Of a DNA stretch of 30,830 bases, positions 1 to 9,300 are shown piece after piece. The notes beneath the pieces were generated by a model, which saw only the letters and a list, made by a program, of their open reading frames with translations, did not search any database and was not told the DNA's origin. The DNA comes from Folioceros fuciformis (lineage: Eukaryota; Anthocerotophyta; Anthocerotopsida; Anthocerotales). Position 1 is the first letter of the stretch; each line of letters opens with the position of its first letter. The translations under genes and the position numbers were made by a program. The DNA lies in contig JBNGIO010005931.1 of NCBI GenBank assembly GCA_049999805.1, forward strand, positions 1 through 30,830, given 5' to 3'.

Positions 1-292
1 GGCCGGGCCATGGCCGCGCCCCTCAGCGGGGCCTGGCGGCCCGCGGCGAGACGGCCCACGGCCAGGCGGCCTGGTCAGGCGGGGTTGCCTGGCCCCCTCA
101 TGGCCGGTGCCCCCCACGGGATGGGTGCCCCCTCTGGGAGCCTAGCGCCTTGTGGCCTGGGTGCCCCCGGTGCCTCGCCCGGGGTCTAGTGCCCTGGCCT
201 AGTTGGGAACCCGGGGCCTGGTGCCTCTATTGGCCGGGCCTAGCCGCCCTTGCTGCCTGGGCGCTCGCCTGCCCTCGCCTTGCGCTCCCGCG

Positions 293-317
293 CTGCAAGG
301 GGGTTAGAGACCCTTGG
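293..317. repeat. Hairpin-forming repeat unit, copy 1
   Basis: The unit reads CTGCAAGGGGG, then TTAGAGA, then CCCTTGG, with CAAGGG and CCCTTG able to pair. A second copy is at 420-446 and a related segment lies inside the LTR at 663-682. On the minus strand, the coding strand of the element, these copies have TCTCTAA where the LTR has TATATAAA. Confidence 0.7.
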
Positions 318-419
318 TCTCGCGATGCCCTCCGCAGGATGGTAGGCACCTAGGCGCACTGCGCCCCTCTACCGCCCGACGGCTGGGTCTCCGGCTCCTG
401 CTCCTGCTCCCGCTCCGCA

Positions 420-446
420 CTGCAAGGGGGTTTAGAGACCCTTGCA
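420..446. repeat. Hairpin-forming repeat unit, copy 2
   Basis: This is nearly identical to the unit at 293-317, with one extra T in the centre. The similarity extends upstream through a 'gctcccgc' run, so the repeated block is somewhat longer than the hairpin itself. Confidence 0.7.
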
Positions 447-542
447 CCTAGCAGCGTGCTCACTTCGAAGCCGCCTTGTGCACCTTATCCGCAGCAACGA
501 GAGCCATCACCCTTGCTCCACAATCCAAGCTCCACAACCTGC

Positions 543-554
543 GCTCTGATACCA
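543..554 (-). promoter_or_regulatory. Primer binding site, initiator Met-tRNA type
   Basis: Read on the minus strand this is TGGTATCAGAGC, the classical plant LTR-retrotransposon primer binding site complementary to the 3' end of initiator methionine tRNA. It sits two bases inside the LTR at 557-845 and sets the element's orientation as minus. Confidence 0.9.
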
Positions 555-556
555 CT

Positions 557-845
557 TGAAGGACCGCTCCAAGAGCTACATGGTGAAGGAGGAGAGGAGG
601 AGGCAAGGAGGAGGAGAAAGAGAGGTCACACTCTCACAATGAGTCTCAATAGCAGGGGAGCTCAAGGGGGTTTATATACCCTCTAAAAGAGCTCCCTAGG
701 AAGCTTCACAAGAAGCGCACAGGAAGCTGCACAAGAAGCTTCCTACATATTAGCTTAAGCTAATCTAAACTAATGGTACTTAACTAGACAGTAATCTTAG
801 ACTAAACACATTAGTCTAAGCACATTGGGCTTTAATAACCCTACA
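557..845 (-). mobile_element. 5' LTR of a minus-strand retroelement
   Basis: On the minus strand this 289-bp segment starts TGTAGGGTTATT and ends GGTCCTTCA, so it has TG...CA ends, and it is followed after two bases by the tRNA primer binding site. It carries a minus-strand TATATAAA box near 668-675. Bases 846-850 (gaaga) would be the target-site duplication; its partner lies outside the window. The insertion appears to lie in the intron that follows the exon at 989-1539. Confidence 0.75.
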
Positions 846-988
846 GAAGATGTAATGTTGATGACTTCCTGGACGGTGGCTGTAGACAGAACCAAAAGGT
901 CAGAAGCAAGTGGAAGCAATTGAGGAACAAGTAAAGGAAACATGTATGCTCACAGAACAAAAAACAACAAAACAAAGGGGATACTTAC

Positions 989-1539
989 AATAGTGGCTGA
1001 TCACGTGCCCATGGAACTTCTTGAAGTCTGCGACATGCACCCTATGCATGACAGTAGAACTCCTCTTACACTTATACCACACAGGCGAACGTGGGTTATC
1101 AACTGTGCCTAGGGTTATGATCTTGGTATTCTTTTCGAAGGCACCCTCAAGAAACGCAGAAGGTGCATTAGGCGTTTGCTTTCCCAAATCATAGCAAACT
1201 GTAGCTGCTTGTAAGGCATAATCAGTCTTATGTTTGAAACTTGCTGAAGTCCTTGCCACCGCTGAAGCAGAAGGTGGTTGAACAGTAACCCTGGAAGGAC
1301 CGCCCATGTCTTCAGCGATTATGGCTTTGTACTTCTCGCGAAGAGATCTCCTCTTCAAAAGCTTGGCTTTGGTAGGGCGTCCTCTCTTTCGTGGCGGCGT
1401 TCCCTCAGCAAAAAACATCCTTCGCGTTTGCAACACGAGAAGGTATGGAGGACAAGGAAGTTGTCCTAGCCTCATGCTTTGCAAATCGACCAAGGTGATC
1501 TCTTAGGTGCTTGCGCCCCTGAGGCGTAGAAGAAAACAT
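989..1539 (-). CDS. Unrecognised AT-hook protein, partial first exon with a frame break
   Basis: I do not recognise this gene. The reading frame starts at an ATG at 1539 (MFSSTPQGRKH) and runs to a run of six A at 1410-1415, where it shifts. Dropping one base there lets it continue with an AT-hook-like patch, RKRGRPTKAK, followed by KRRSLREKYKA, about 180 residues in all. It ends at a textbook splice donor (GTAAGT at 983-988, minus strand), so this looks like an exon with the rest of the gene at lower coordinates. There the LTR element at 557-845 interrupts the presumed intron. An in-frame ATG also exists at 1752. The basic AT-hook suggests DNA binding, but function is unknown. It could equally be part of an old transposon. 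Confidence 0.4.
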
Positions 1540-1803
1540 GGTCACAATCGTGCTGAGAACAAGTTTGCGAGCTACAGCGGAGATAAAGAACAAGAGCGCA
1601 ATGAAGGCACCCAACCTTATATGCACTGGCTTTTCACAGACGTGATGTAGACAGTATAAGGTAAGGGATTGAGAAGGCGTAACAAGGAACCTGCGCCTCA
1701 AACATACACATACAAGCTCACTCATAATGGAGAGTACACAATGAAAACCCAAGGCATCGTCAACAAGTGGGATTGAAGAAGGAGATACGTGCTCACGGCT
1801 CCC

Positions 1804-1825
1804 TAGGGTTTACGGTTTTTATATA
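1804..1825 (-). promoter_or_regulatory. Possible promoter: TATA box and telo-box
   Basis: On the minus strand TATATAAA (1818-1825) is followed by AAACCCTA (1804-1811), the telo-box word found in promoters of many plant housekeeping genes. The pair lies 50-70 bases upstream of the first in-frame ATG (1752) of the minus-strand frame that leads into the AT-hook exon. The pairing with that gene is inferred. Confidence 0.35.
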
Positions 1826-1889
1826 TGGCTTATCAGTTAGATAATAAGTTATAGATAAGCATTATATATACAGATATATAAAGTCATAG

Positions 1890-1922
1890 CTTTTCGTTAA
1901 GAGATGTGCCCTTAGCGAAAAG
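1890..1922. repeat. Short stem-loop
   Basis: CTTTTCGTTAAG (1890-1901) pairs with CTTAGCGAAAAG (1911-1922) with one mismatch and a nine-base loop. A competing stem GTGCC/GGCAC (1906-1910 with 1923-1927) overlaps it. It lies in AT-rich sequence between the AT-hook fragment and the Copia relic. No function can be assigned. Confidence 0.4.
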
Positions 1923-2059
1923 GCACACCTTTAGAAAGCTTTTAATAACCAACTTACATGTTCGTTTTTAATTAATTCAATGTATGATCTTTAACCTAGA
2001 ATAAGATGTAATTGCTTTAAGAGAAATTGGTCTATATAACCCTCAAATAATTTCAGCTT

Positions 2060-3500
2060 GCTTACCATCAGTTCAAGCTGCAGTTCCCTCTATTCCTCCA
2101 GAACCTGTTACACTTACAGAGGCATTTACTGGTCCTGATAAAGTCAAGTAGAAGATAGCTATAGATGATGAATTTATTAGTCTTATTTAGAATGGTACTT
2201 GGAAGCTCGTTCCAAGCCTAGCAGGCCGCAAACCCATCACCTGTAAGTGGGTCTTCAAACATAAACTCAATGCAGCTAGGGAGATAGCGCGATATAAGCA
2301 CGTTTGTGTGCTCATGGGTTTATGCAAGGTCAAGGGTTAGACTTTCAAGAAACCTTTTCTCCCGTAGTCTGTTCTCAATCCATTCGTCTCATGCTGGCCC
2401 TTGCTACTAAACTTGACTTAGAGCTGGAGCAGATGGATGTGAAGACGGCTTTCTTGCATAGCATTTTAGAAGAAGAGCTATATATGGAATAGCCATAAGG
2501 CTATGAGGATCCTAGACATCCAGACTGGGTTTGTAAGCTCATAAAGTGTATTTATGGCCTTAAACAAAGTGTAGAACAACGGAATGCTAGGTTAGATACT
2601 TGCCTGAAGTCCTTGGGTTTTAAGCAAAGCCCTGCAGATCCCTTGGTGTATATCTATGATGATGAAACAACCTATGTTTTGCTGGCCATATATGTTGATG
2701 ACGCCATATTTGCTTCCAATGACAAGCCATTATTAGCTAGAGTTCAAGGTATGCTCTGCAAGGAATTTGAAATGACAAATGTTGGAGAACTGAAGTTCTA
2801 CCTGGGCATTCAAGTCCTTTGAGTTTGTGAGCAAGGCATGATCCATTATCCATCAACACAAGTATATATCTAAGATCCTGCATCGATTTCACATAGCCAC
2901 TACACACCCTGCTGCTACTCGTACCAGACTCAGTAAAGATGACTACCCCACCTCAGCTCTGGACAAGGCAAACATGAAGGACGTACCTTATAGGCACGCT
3001 GTTGGTAGCCTTCTTTTCGTTAGCAACTGGATCAGGCCAGACATCACTTATGTAGTTAACATTGCCTCTTAGTTTCTTGAATGCCCTGGACGCAGCCACT
3101 GGATGGCGGTTAAGCGCATCTTCAAATACTTAAGAGGTACCCTTTACCTTGGCTTATGTTATAAGCGGACTGGCTCAGTTCCTACCTTGCAAGGGTTTAC
3201 AGATGCCGATTGGGCTTCTGATTATGATTCTCGTAGGAGCTTGTCTACTTATGTTTTCCTCTTATCCTCCACTGCCATTAGCTAGTCTTGCAAGAAACAA
3301 ACGAGCATAGCTCAGTCTAGTACAAAGGCAGAGTACAAGTGTTTGACAAAATCAGCAATAGAGGTCGAGTGGGAGAGAGCTTTTTTGTTGTTTGTCCATA
3401 CCGAACAGCCTGAGCCAACCATCCTTTTCTGTGATAGTGCATATGCTTTAGAGCTTATCGAGCATCCTCACTTTCATGCTCGAACCAACCTTGCTTGCTT
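2060..3500 (+). pseudogene. Decayed Copia pol: reverse transcriptase and RNase H
   Basis: This is a relic of Ty1/Copia polyprotein. In order one can read the N-terminal RT block (LTEAFTGPDK, KPITCKWVFKHK), the RT core (QMDVKTAFLHS), the catalytic box YVDD at about 2691-2702, the start of the linker (ELKFYLGIQVL), and RNase H (FTDADWASDYDSRRS, QTSIAQSSTKAEYK). It is broken by many in-frame stops, for example TAG near 2148 and 2188 and TAG/TAA around 2491-2499, and by shifts after 2820. Gag, protease and integrase are absent upstream, and no LTR is evident on either side. It cannot be autonomous. Its frame and orientation differ from the younger Copia at 23165-28203. Confidence 0.9.
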
Positions 3501-3624
3501 ACAACAAAGCTAACTCCACACACTGTCCTTTACATCTGCCTTGGTGGATCAAGCTTCATAGACACATGCAGTCGTGGGAGCAGTTTTATATATAAAACAA
3601 AATTCCCCTACCGTGTCAGAGCTA

Positions 3625-3954
3625 CTATCTCCGCTCCTTCCTCTTTTTCACTGTAGTCTGTGCCTTGTGTACATCATAGCCTCCTTTTGATAGGTCATTC
3701 AGAAGCTTCTCGAATTCATCAGCTGTTAGGTCGCGTTCATCTCCTTATGTGTTGGGCTTGACTGAAATCATGTCCACAAGTTGTTTCGCACTGAGCTTGA
3801 CTGCCTCTAATTCCTTCTCCAGTTTTGCACACTTTTCATCCACGTTCATGAGATACAACATTAGTTGTTTGTCTGTGGTCCTTGGCCACTTCCCGCTGGG
3901 AGTCCCTGAGCTTGAGCTTCCTTCCTTTTCTACCTCACTTGCTCCTCCTGCCAT
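3625..3954 (-). pseudogene. Gag-like coiled-coil ORF with one internal stop
   Basis: From an ATG at 3954 (MAGGASEVEKEGSSSSG) the frame runs through KWPRTTDKQLMLYLMN and a charged heptad-like helix (DEKCAKLEKELEAVKLSAKQL) to a TAA at 3745-3747. It then continues in the same frame (LTADEFEKLLNDLSKGG) to a basic tail and a TAG at 3625-3627. One substitution therefore separates it from a frame of about 109 residues. The small charged helical layout resembles the N-terminus of a retrotransposon gag, but I cannot match it to a family. The frame is also open upstream of the chosen ATG, to 4002. Confidence 0.35.
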
Positions 3955-4002
3955 CTTGGATCTGGGTTGAGAGGTATGTCCACAGATCCACTTTCTGACC
4001 AA

Positions 4003-5540
4003 TCTGAAAGGCTGTTGGGAGCAACGAAGGGGTCACTACAATCAGAAATAGGATTAGTCAGATGAGGCAGCTCACTACGAAGACCATGGGGACGATTTCC
4101 TTGTGTGCTGACGCCATCTTCACGCGGAGTTTGTGCGAGGTGCTATGGATTCTTCACATGGAGCCAGTGCAAGCACTCGCATACAACGTTGATTGTGGCT
4201 AGTGTGAGTACCCACGAGTGGTTGAGCGCAGCTTCTAGGTTTAGTGTTTCATATCAGGCGCTTCGAATCGCATTTATTAATTAAGTTTCTATTATTAACC
4301 CTTTCGAGATTAAGTGAACATGTTAGATTAATTGCCTCTTAGGGTTAATTATACGTACTTAGACATACTTTATTTAGGGTACTTACCATATATGTATATA
4401 TGTGTTCATTTGTGTTCTTTAATTTAGTTGACTATTGCACCTTGTCGTGTGCTTCTTTCCCCTCTTGCATGCTTAGCATATCTTAGATATCTAATGCTTG
4501 AGGGTCTACCACAGAAGTTGGGGGACACCCACATCTAAATTTGATCTTCGTTGATCCTACAACGGTTTTCGGCCTCAAGGAACTATCACGATGCCATTTG
4601 TGAAGGAAGAGAACAAAGTGAAAGAGAGTTGAGGATAGGGGATAAATCGGGCAAACAACGAGGAGCACAATGAGAGAGAGTGGAGCATAGTAGCGCGAGG
4701 GAGGGTGCGGAGTTGCAAGCTAATTTGGAATGGCATGGAGGAAGGGGAGGAGGAGAGCGGAGCAGAGAGGGAGTGTAAAGTCGAGCAAATAGTAGTGTAA
4801 GAGCTTACATTGCCAACTCTACAACCTTCCGAAGACGATTATGCTCTCGTGCTCTCATGGCGATTCGTACATCAGATTTTGATTTGATTGTGAACCGTGT
4901 TAGGCTTCCAGCCAATCGGCGTAGTCCGGACCATTGAACTCCACATGCCCTCCCACTCTGTGAATCCAAAAGTGGTGACCAACCAAAACTTTAACAAAAA
5001 GAAAATCATCATATAACTCAAGGTCGGCGAAAGGTCCATCGGTTCGTCGTCAGAGTAGGACTTGGATTATTTGGTGATAATAAGCTATTATACTTTGATG
5101 TGTACTTCCTATTAATGTCTTCATGCATGGTTTATGCCATAACATCCGTCTCCTAATGAATAAAGTTTTTTTTTTTTTTAGAATCCAAAGACTTTGTACT
5201 CAAAATGTACATCAAAGTCATGCACTTTGGACTATTATTTGGAATAATCCCATGGACATGCAGGCACTAACAAGTTAAGTTTTTAATCCATAGTCTATGC
5301 GCATTCAAAAAACCAAGGCTTGATTACTACCTGAGTATAAAAAGCTCTCTATTCAAGCCAAGGGCGCTTGATTGTGGAATTCAAATGATCCTTGAAGAAA
5401 GAAGAGAGGACTGACAAAATCAATGAAGAGCATAATGGTATATCATACATTTATTGGTTTATTTTTTCTCCATTTAATATCCTTTGTATGCTTAAATTGT
5501 ATCTAGAGATTATTTAGTGTGCTTTGTATGCGATTAGGAT
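4003..5540. other. AT-rich intergenic region with no recognisable gene
   Basis: No coding similarity can be read on either strand. It contains a run of 14 T at 5166-5179 and several AT-rich stretches, and looks like eroded transposon or ordinary intergenic DNA left of the clock gene. Confidence 0.6.
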
Positions 5541-5591
5541 ACTGCGACTTCAGCAATTTGTGCAAAACACAGAGTCCAGCGCAAGGGAGAA

Positions 5592-5647
5592 AAGAAAGAA
5601 TCTGCTCCGAGCAGGAGAGAAGAAAGAATCTACTCCGAGCAGTGGAG
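5592..5647. repeat. 28-bp tandem duplication upstream of the clock gene
   Basis: Two adjacent copies share AAGAAAGAATCT, one variable base, CTCCGAGCAG and a purine-rich end, with period 28. They differ at a few positions. They lie about 660-710 bases before the pseudo-response regulator start codon, in its promoter or 5' UTR. Confidence 0.8.
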
Positions 5648-5722
5648 AAAATGTAGATTTATGTTGCGAGTGAGGGCCGGGAGCAGGGTTTCGAGAAAAG
5701 GATTGCTGGTGTCCAGAGTCTC

Positions 5723-5742
5723 CACGTGGACTCATAATATCT
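5723..5742 (+). promoter_or_regulatory. G-box next to an evening-element core
   Basis: CACGTG (5723-5728) is the palindromic G-box bound by bHLH (including PIF) and bZIP factors. Seven bases later AATATCT (5736-5742) is the core of the evening element bound by CCA1/LHY/RVE MYB factors. Both lie about 570 bases upstream of the clock gene ATG. Motif identity is visible; binding is inferred. Confidence 0.45.
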
Positions 5743-5771
5743 CCTACTTAAGTGCAAGCCGATGGAACGGG

Positions 5772-5778
5772 ACGTGGC
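5772..5778 (+). promoter_or_regulatory. ABRE-like ACGTGGC motif
   Basis: ACGTGGC matches the abscisic-acid-response element core bound by bZIP factors. It lies 30 bases beyond the paired G-box and evening-element core upstream of the clock gene. Confidence 0.35.
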
Positions 5779-5903
5779 ATGTGCCACTCACGGTCATTGC
5801 GCCCGGCTGTACAAATGAGGTGCAAGCAAAAGATAGTGGTATGGGATGGCATCATATGGCATACCGAATTTGATATGGCTGACATGGCTATGCCAAGTTT
5901 GAG

Positions 5904-5911
5904 AAATATCT
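5904..5911 (+). promoter_or_regulatory. Second evening-element core
   Basis: AAATATCT matches the evening element except for the first base of the canonical nine-mer. It is the second AATATCT core in the upstream region of the pseudo-response regulator, about 390 bases before the start codon, and may lie in the 5' UTR. Confidence 0.4.
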
Positions 5912-6304
5912 GTGCGTCCTCTCCCCTCTTCGCTTTTGATTTGCCGCCGCGCTGACTGCGGTTGTCTCCACTGGTTGCCTGAGTGCCGTCGTGCCCGTGT
6001 GCGCCTGGTGTCGCTCGTTGCATCCTTCTGGCCTAGCCTCCCAGGTGCTAATTGGCATCGCATATGCGTTCATGACTTGTACTTTTCTCCTTGTTTCGTG
6101 TTTTGGGCAAGCATTTGTACATGGGAACGAAGTCGCGTGCCGTTTCCGGTGGGGATTGAGCCTGCGCAGTCTGCTGCCCCGCGCTTCTCCACACAGATGC
6201 CTCACGGGTGTTTGTTTCATTTTGGGGAGGCAGAGGTACCTCGCTGACGCCTAGATTCCTGGTAAACATCCCCCTGGAGGTCGCAGCTGAGAGCTTGCCT
6301 GCTC

Positions 6305-9300
6305 ATGACTGCAAATTTTGGTGACGGCCGGACTGAGACAACCCCTGGATGTTTTCACAACGGTGACCGAGATTTCCAGGATGGAGCTGCCTCGGCAGAG
6401 GCGAATGCCTCGGGGCTTTGTGCTGCAGATGCTGTGCAGGACGGACTCCACACTGTCGGAGAATGCAGTGACCAGATCCGACCCTGCGACACCTCAGCTA
6501 ACGCTCTCGCAACGCAGGCTGCACCCCACAATTTGTTAGCCTCTTCAGCCGCTAGGAGTGGGCCGGACGGCAGGTTGGAAGCATCCGGGGAGTTTTATTG
6601 TCGAGACCGCGAAGTGCAGGATGATTCCGACGATGAGGATGGTACAATTGCTGAAGTGGGCTCCCAACCCCCCACTGAACCGCCACCGCCTCCACCTCAA
6701 CCGCAACACACAGCTCATCAAGGTGCCAGCGAGGGTTGGGAAAGTTTTCTCCCTCAGCGTCACCTGAGGGTGCTGCTGGTGGAGGACGATGATTCCACGA
6801 GGCACGTCGTGGGCGCTCTCTTGCGAAACTGTAGTTACGAAGGTACTCGCAACCTGAGAATGCCTCTGAAGTATCGCTCTCTTTTCATCTTTCTTCCCGT
6901 GGAATCCGTTGTCCACGAGCCAGAATAGTGTGCGATGCCTATTGACGGTACCTGTGATCTCAGGGCCCTTTCGTTCCCGTTTTCCATTTCTGATTTGTGC
7001 TGTTCTCAGTGATCTCGGTTGGCAATGGATTGCAAGCTTGGGAGCTATTGGAAACGCCCAGCAACCATTTCGACCTTGTGCTGACTGACGTAGTTATGCC
7101 ATGCCTATCCGGGGTTGGACTGCTCTCCAGGATCATGAGTCTTGACCCTGGGAAGCGAGTTCCTGTTGTCAGTAAGTTATTCGTGTGGCATTTGTTCAAG
7201 TTTTCGCCATCGCTGTATAAACCCCGAACGCGTGACTGACTGGTATGTGCCCATAACTCGCTACTGCAGTGATGTCGTCACACGATTCCATGGACTTCGT
7301 TTTCAGATGTCTATCGAAAGGTGCTGCGGACTACCTTGTGAAGCCTGTCCGGAAGAATGAGTTGAAGAACCTGTGGCAACACGTCTGGAGGAAGTGCCAC
7401 AGTGTGAGCATAGGGCTTTTCAAGCTTATGTCTGCTGAATGTGCTGTCCCAGTTTCTCATTCATGGGCTCACCATTGAATGTACGTTGTGTTCCTGTTAG
7501 TCAAGTGGCAGCGGCAGCGGCAGTGGCAGCCAAACTGGGAAAGTGATGCGGGCAAAGAGCAGAGCTGGTTCTGGGAACAACAGTGGCAGTAATGATGGCA
7601 GTGATAACGGTAGCAGTGGCTTAAACCTGAGAGGTGGGAGTGACAATGGCAGCGGAACGCAGGTAATTGTGTTGCATGTCGTCGCGAAAACAGAGACTTA
7701 GTTGTACGCTGGGTCTTGCGCAATCGGTGTCAAATTCACTATTTCTAACGGCCATAAGATCTATAGATCCTTGAACACTAGAAAAATCACTTTTAATCAC
7801 TATTTGTCAGCTTGCTGTGTACACTGCAGAGTTCTTGGACTAAAAGAGCTATGGAAGTGGAAAGTCCTCAACAGGGAGGCGGACGTGATCCGTGCGGCCC
7901 CTCGCATGTGATCTCTTGTGACTGTCCCCCTCCACAGGCAAGGGTTGAAGATTCTAAAGGTCAGCGCCCCTGCAAGGAAGAAGAGGGGCATGAGTCTCAG
8001 GATAAACCCATTGGTGAACTATCTGTTGTGCAATGGTTTCCTTTCTGTTCTTTTGTCCGTGTTCATGCGTTCCTTAATTACTTCAACTCAGTTACTTGTT
8101 CGTTCGCAGAACGTGAACCTTCTCATGATGTGGAATCAGTTAAAAAGAGAGCTAATATGAACCTGGAAGGGGGAATGGGAGATGCAGTCCTTATGATAGC
8201 TGAATCTGGTACTGGTGAGGACGCTGCTGGATCAGACAAATGTCAGGAGCAGCTGAATGTCAGAAAGGATGCGGTGGTGGCTGCGACCCCACCTTATGAA
8301 CAGCGTTCCGAGCCTATGGATTTGACTGCCACTATTTCCCGCCAGGCAAAGGCGGATGCAGCAGATCCTGGTGAGGCTACAAAGGGAGAGGGCGAGATGG
8401 GTGCAAGTAACAGCCCTGTTACGAAGGACAAGACTGGGTCTGACTCCAATTCCTTACCCACTCTTGAGTTGTCTTTGAAAAGGCCTCGTGCTGCAGGAGA
8501 GCATGAGGGGGAAACTGACGACAGGCGAGTTCTGAGGCAATCCGGAGGCTCTGCCTTTTCGAGGTATCAAACGGGTGATGAAAGTATTTGTCTGGGACGC
8601 AGCAGATTTTAGAACATCTGTGTCCTGCAGTTTCGCTTGCTGTGTGTGTCTCTCATTGTGGGTTATGTCGCCGCAACTGTCAGTTGATGGGCCTTAATGC
8701 TAGGTTCTGCTCTGAGCTTGCAGGTACAGCACCAGTGTTGTCAACATGCCCCAGCAATTCACTGTGGGTAACGTTCTTTTGAATGGACCTCCTACTGGAT
8801 TTGGAGGTCAACCTATTTCCCAGGGGGTTCAGAGAACAGCCAACCCCAGTCTATTGCACATAGGATTGGGGAAAGATGGGGCAGGATCTTGCAAAGGCAG
8901 TGAACTTTCAACACAGTTTCTAGGTCATCCAAGCATTTCCAACAATTGCAATGGGCAAGATATGAGCTCTTCGATTGTTGGCCCGTCAGGACAGGATGGG
9001 TTTTTGGGTGCCCGACATGTTAAGGATGAGGCCGTATCCTTGGTGCCTGGCTCTGGACAAGCAATACCAGTGTCAGGGTCATTACCTCCTTCTGGTCTGA
9101 CCTATGAGGGGCTGTCTGCGGCATTTGGGCCATCCATGCACCCAGGATTTTACCCTCACCCAGGAAGTTCACCTTGGGCATCTGGGACAGGTCAGCTCCC
9201 CGACAGGGAACTGTTTGACAGGTTGGCTCCTTTCCATGAGCATGGGCAGCTTTCACATCCACAGGCACATAGATACACACAAAACCATGGCCTCCATCAG

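Larger units (their letters stand above)
1..542 (-). mobile_element. GC-rich, apparently non-coding interior of an LTR retroelement
   Basis: This stretch lies just inside the primer binding site of a minus-strand LTR element, so it should be the 5' leader or interior of that element, which runs off the left edge. It is very rich in G and C, especially 1-450, and is built from variants of short words such as 'tggcctgg' and 'gggcctggtgcc'. No gag or pol similarity can be read on either strand. The short open frames here are compositional accidents. A non-autonomous element (LARD or TRIM type) would fit. The second LTR lies outside the window, so this remains an inference. Confidence 0.5.

Noticed and set aside
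150-686. Two plus-strand open frames in the GC-rich start of the window
   Set aside because: They lie in LTR-element interior and LTR sequence, with biased composition and no recognisable protein feature.
2060-3500. Copia relic as an active element or domesticated reverse transcriptase
   Set aside because: Many in-frame stops and shifts across the domain, and no LTRs; plain decay explains it.
5166-5179. Run of 14 T as a Pol III terminator or retrogene poly(A) tail
   Set aside because: No Pol III promoter boxes or retrogene body were seen next to it, and no target duplication could be found.
7909-7938. 30-nt GT-AG segment with a pyrimidine tract inside PRR exon 5
   Set aside because: Too short to be spliced as an intron; treated as coding.
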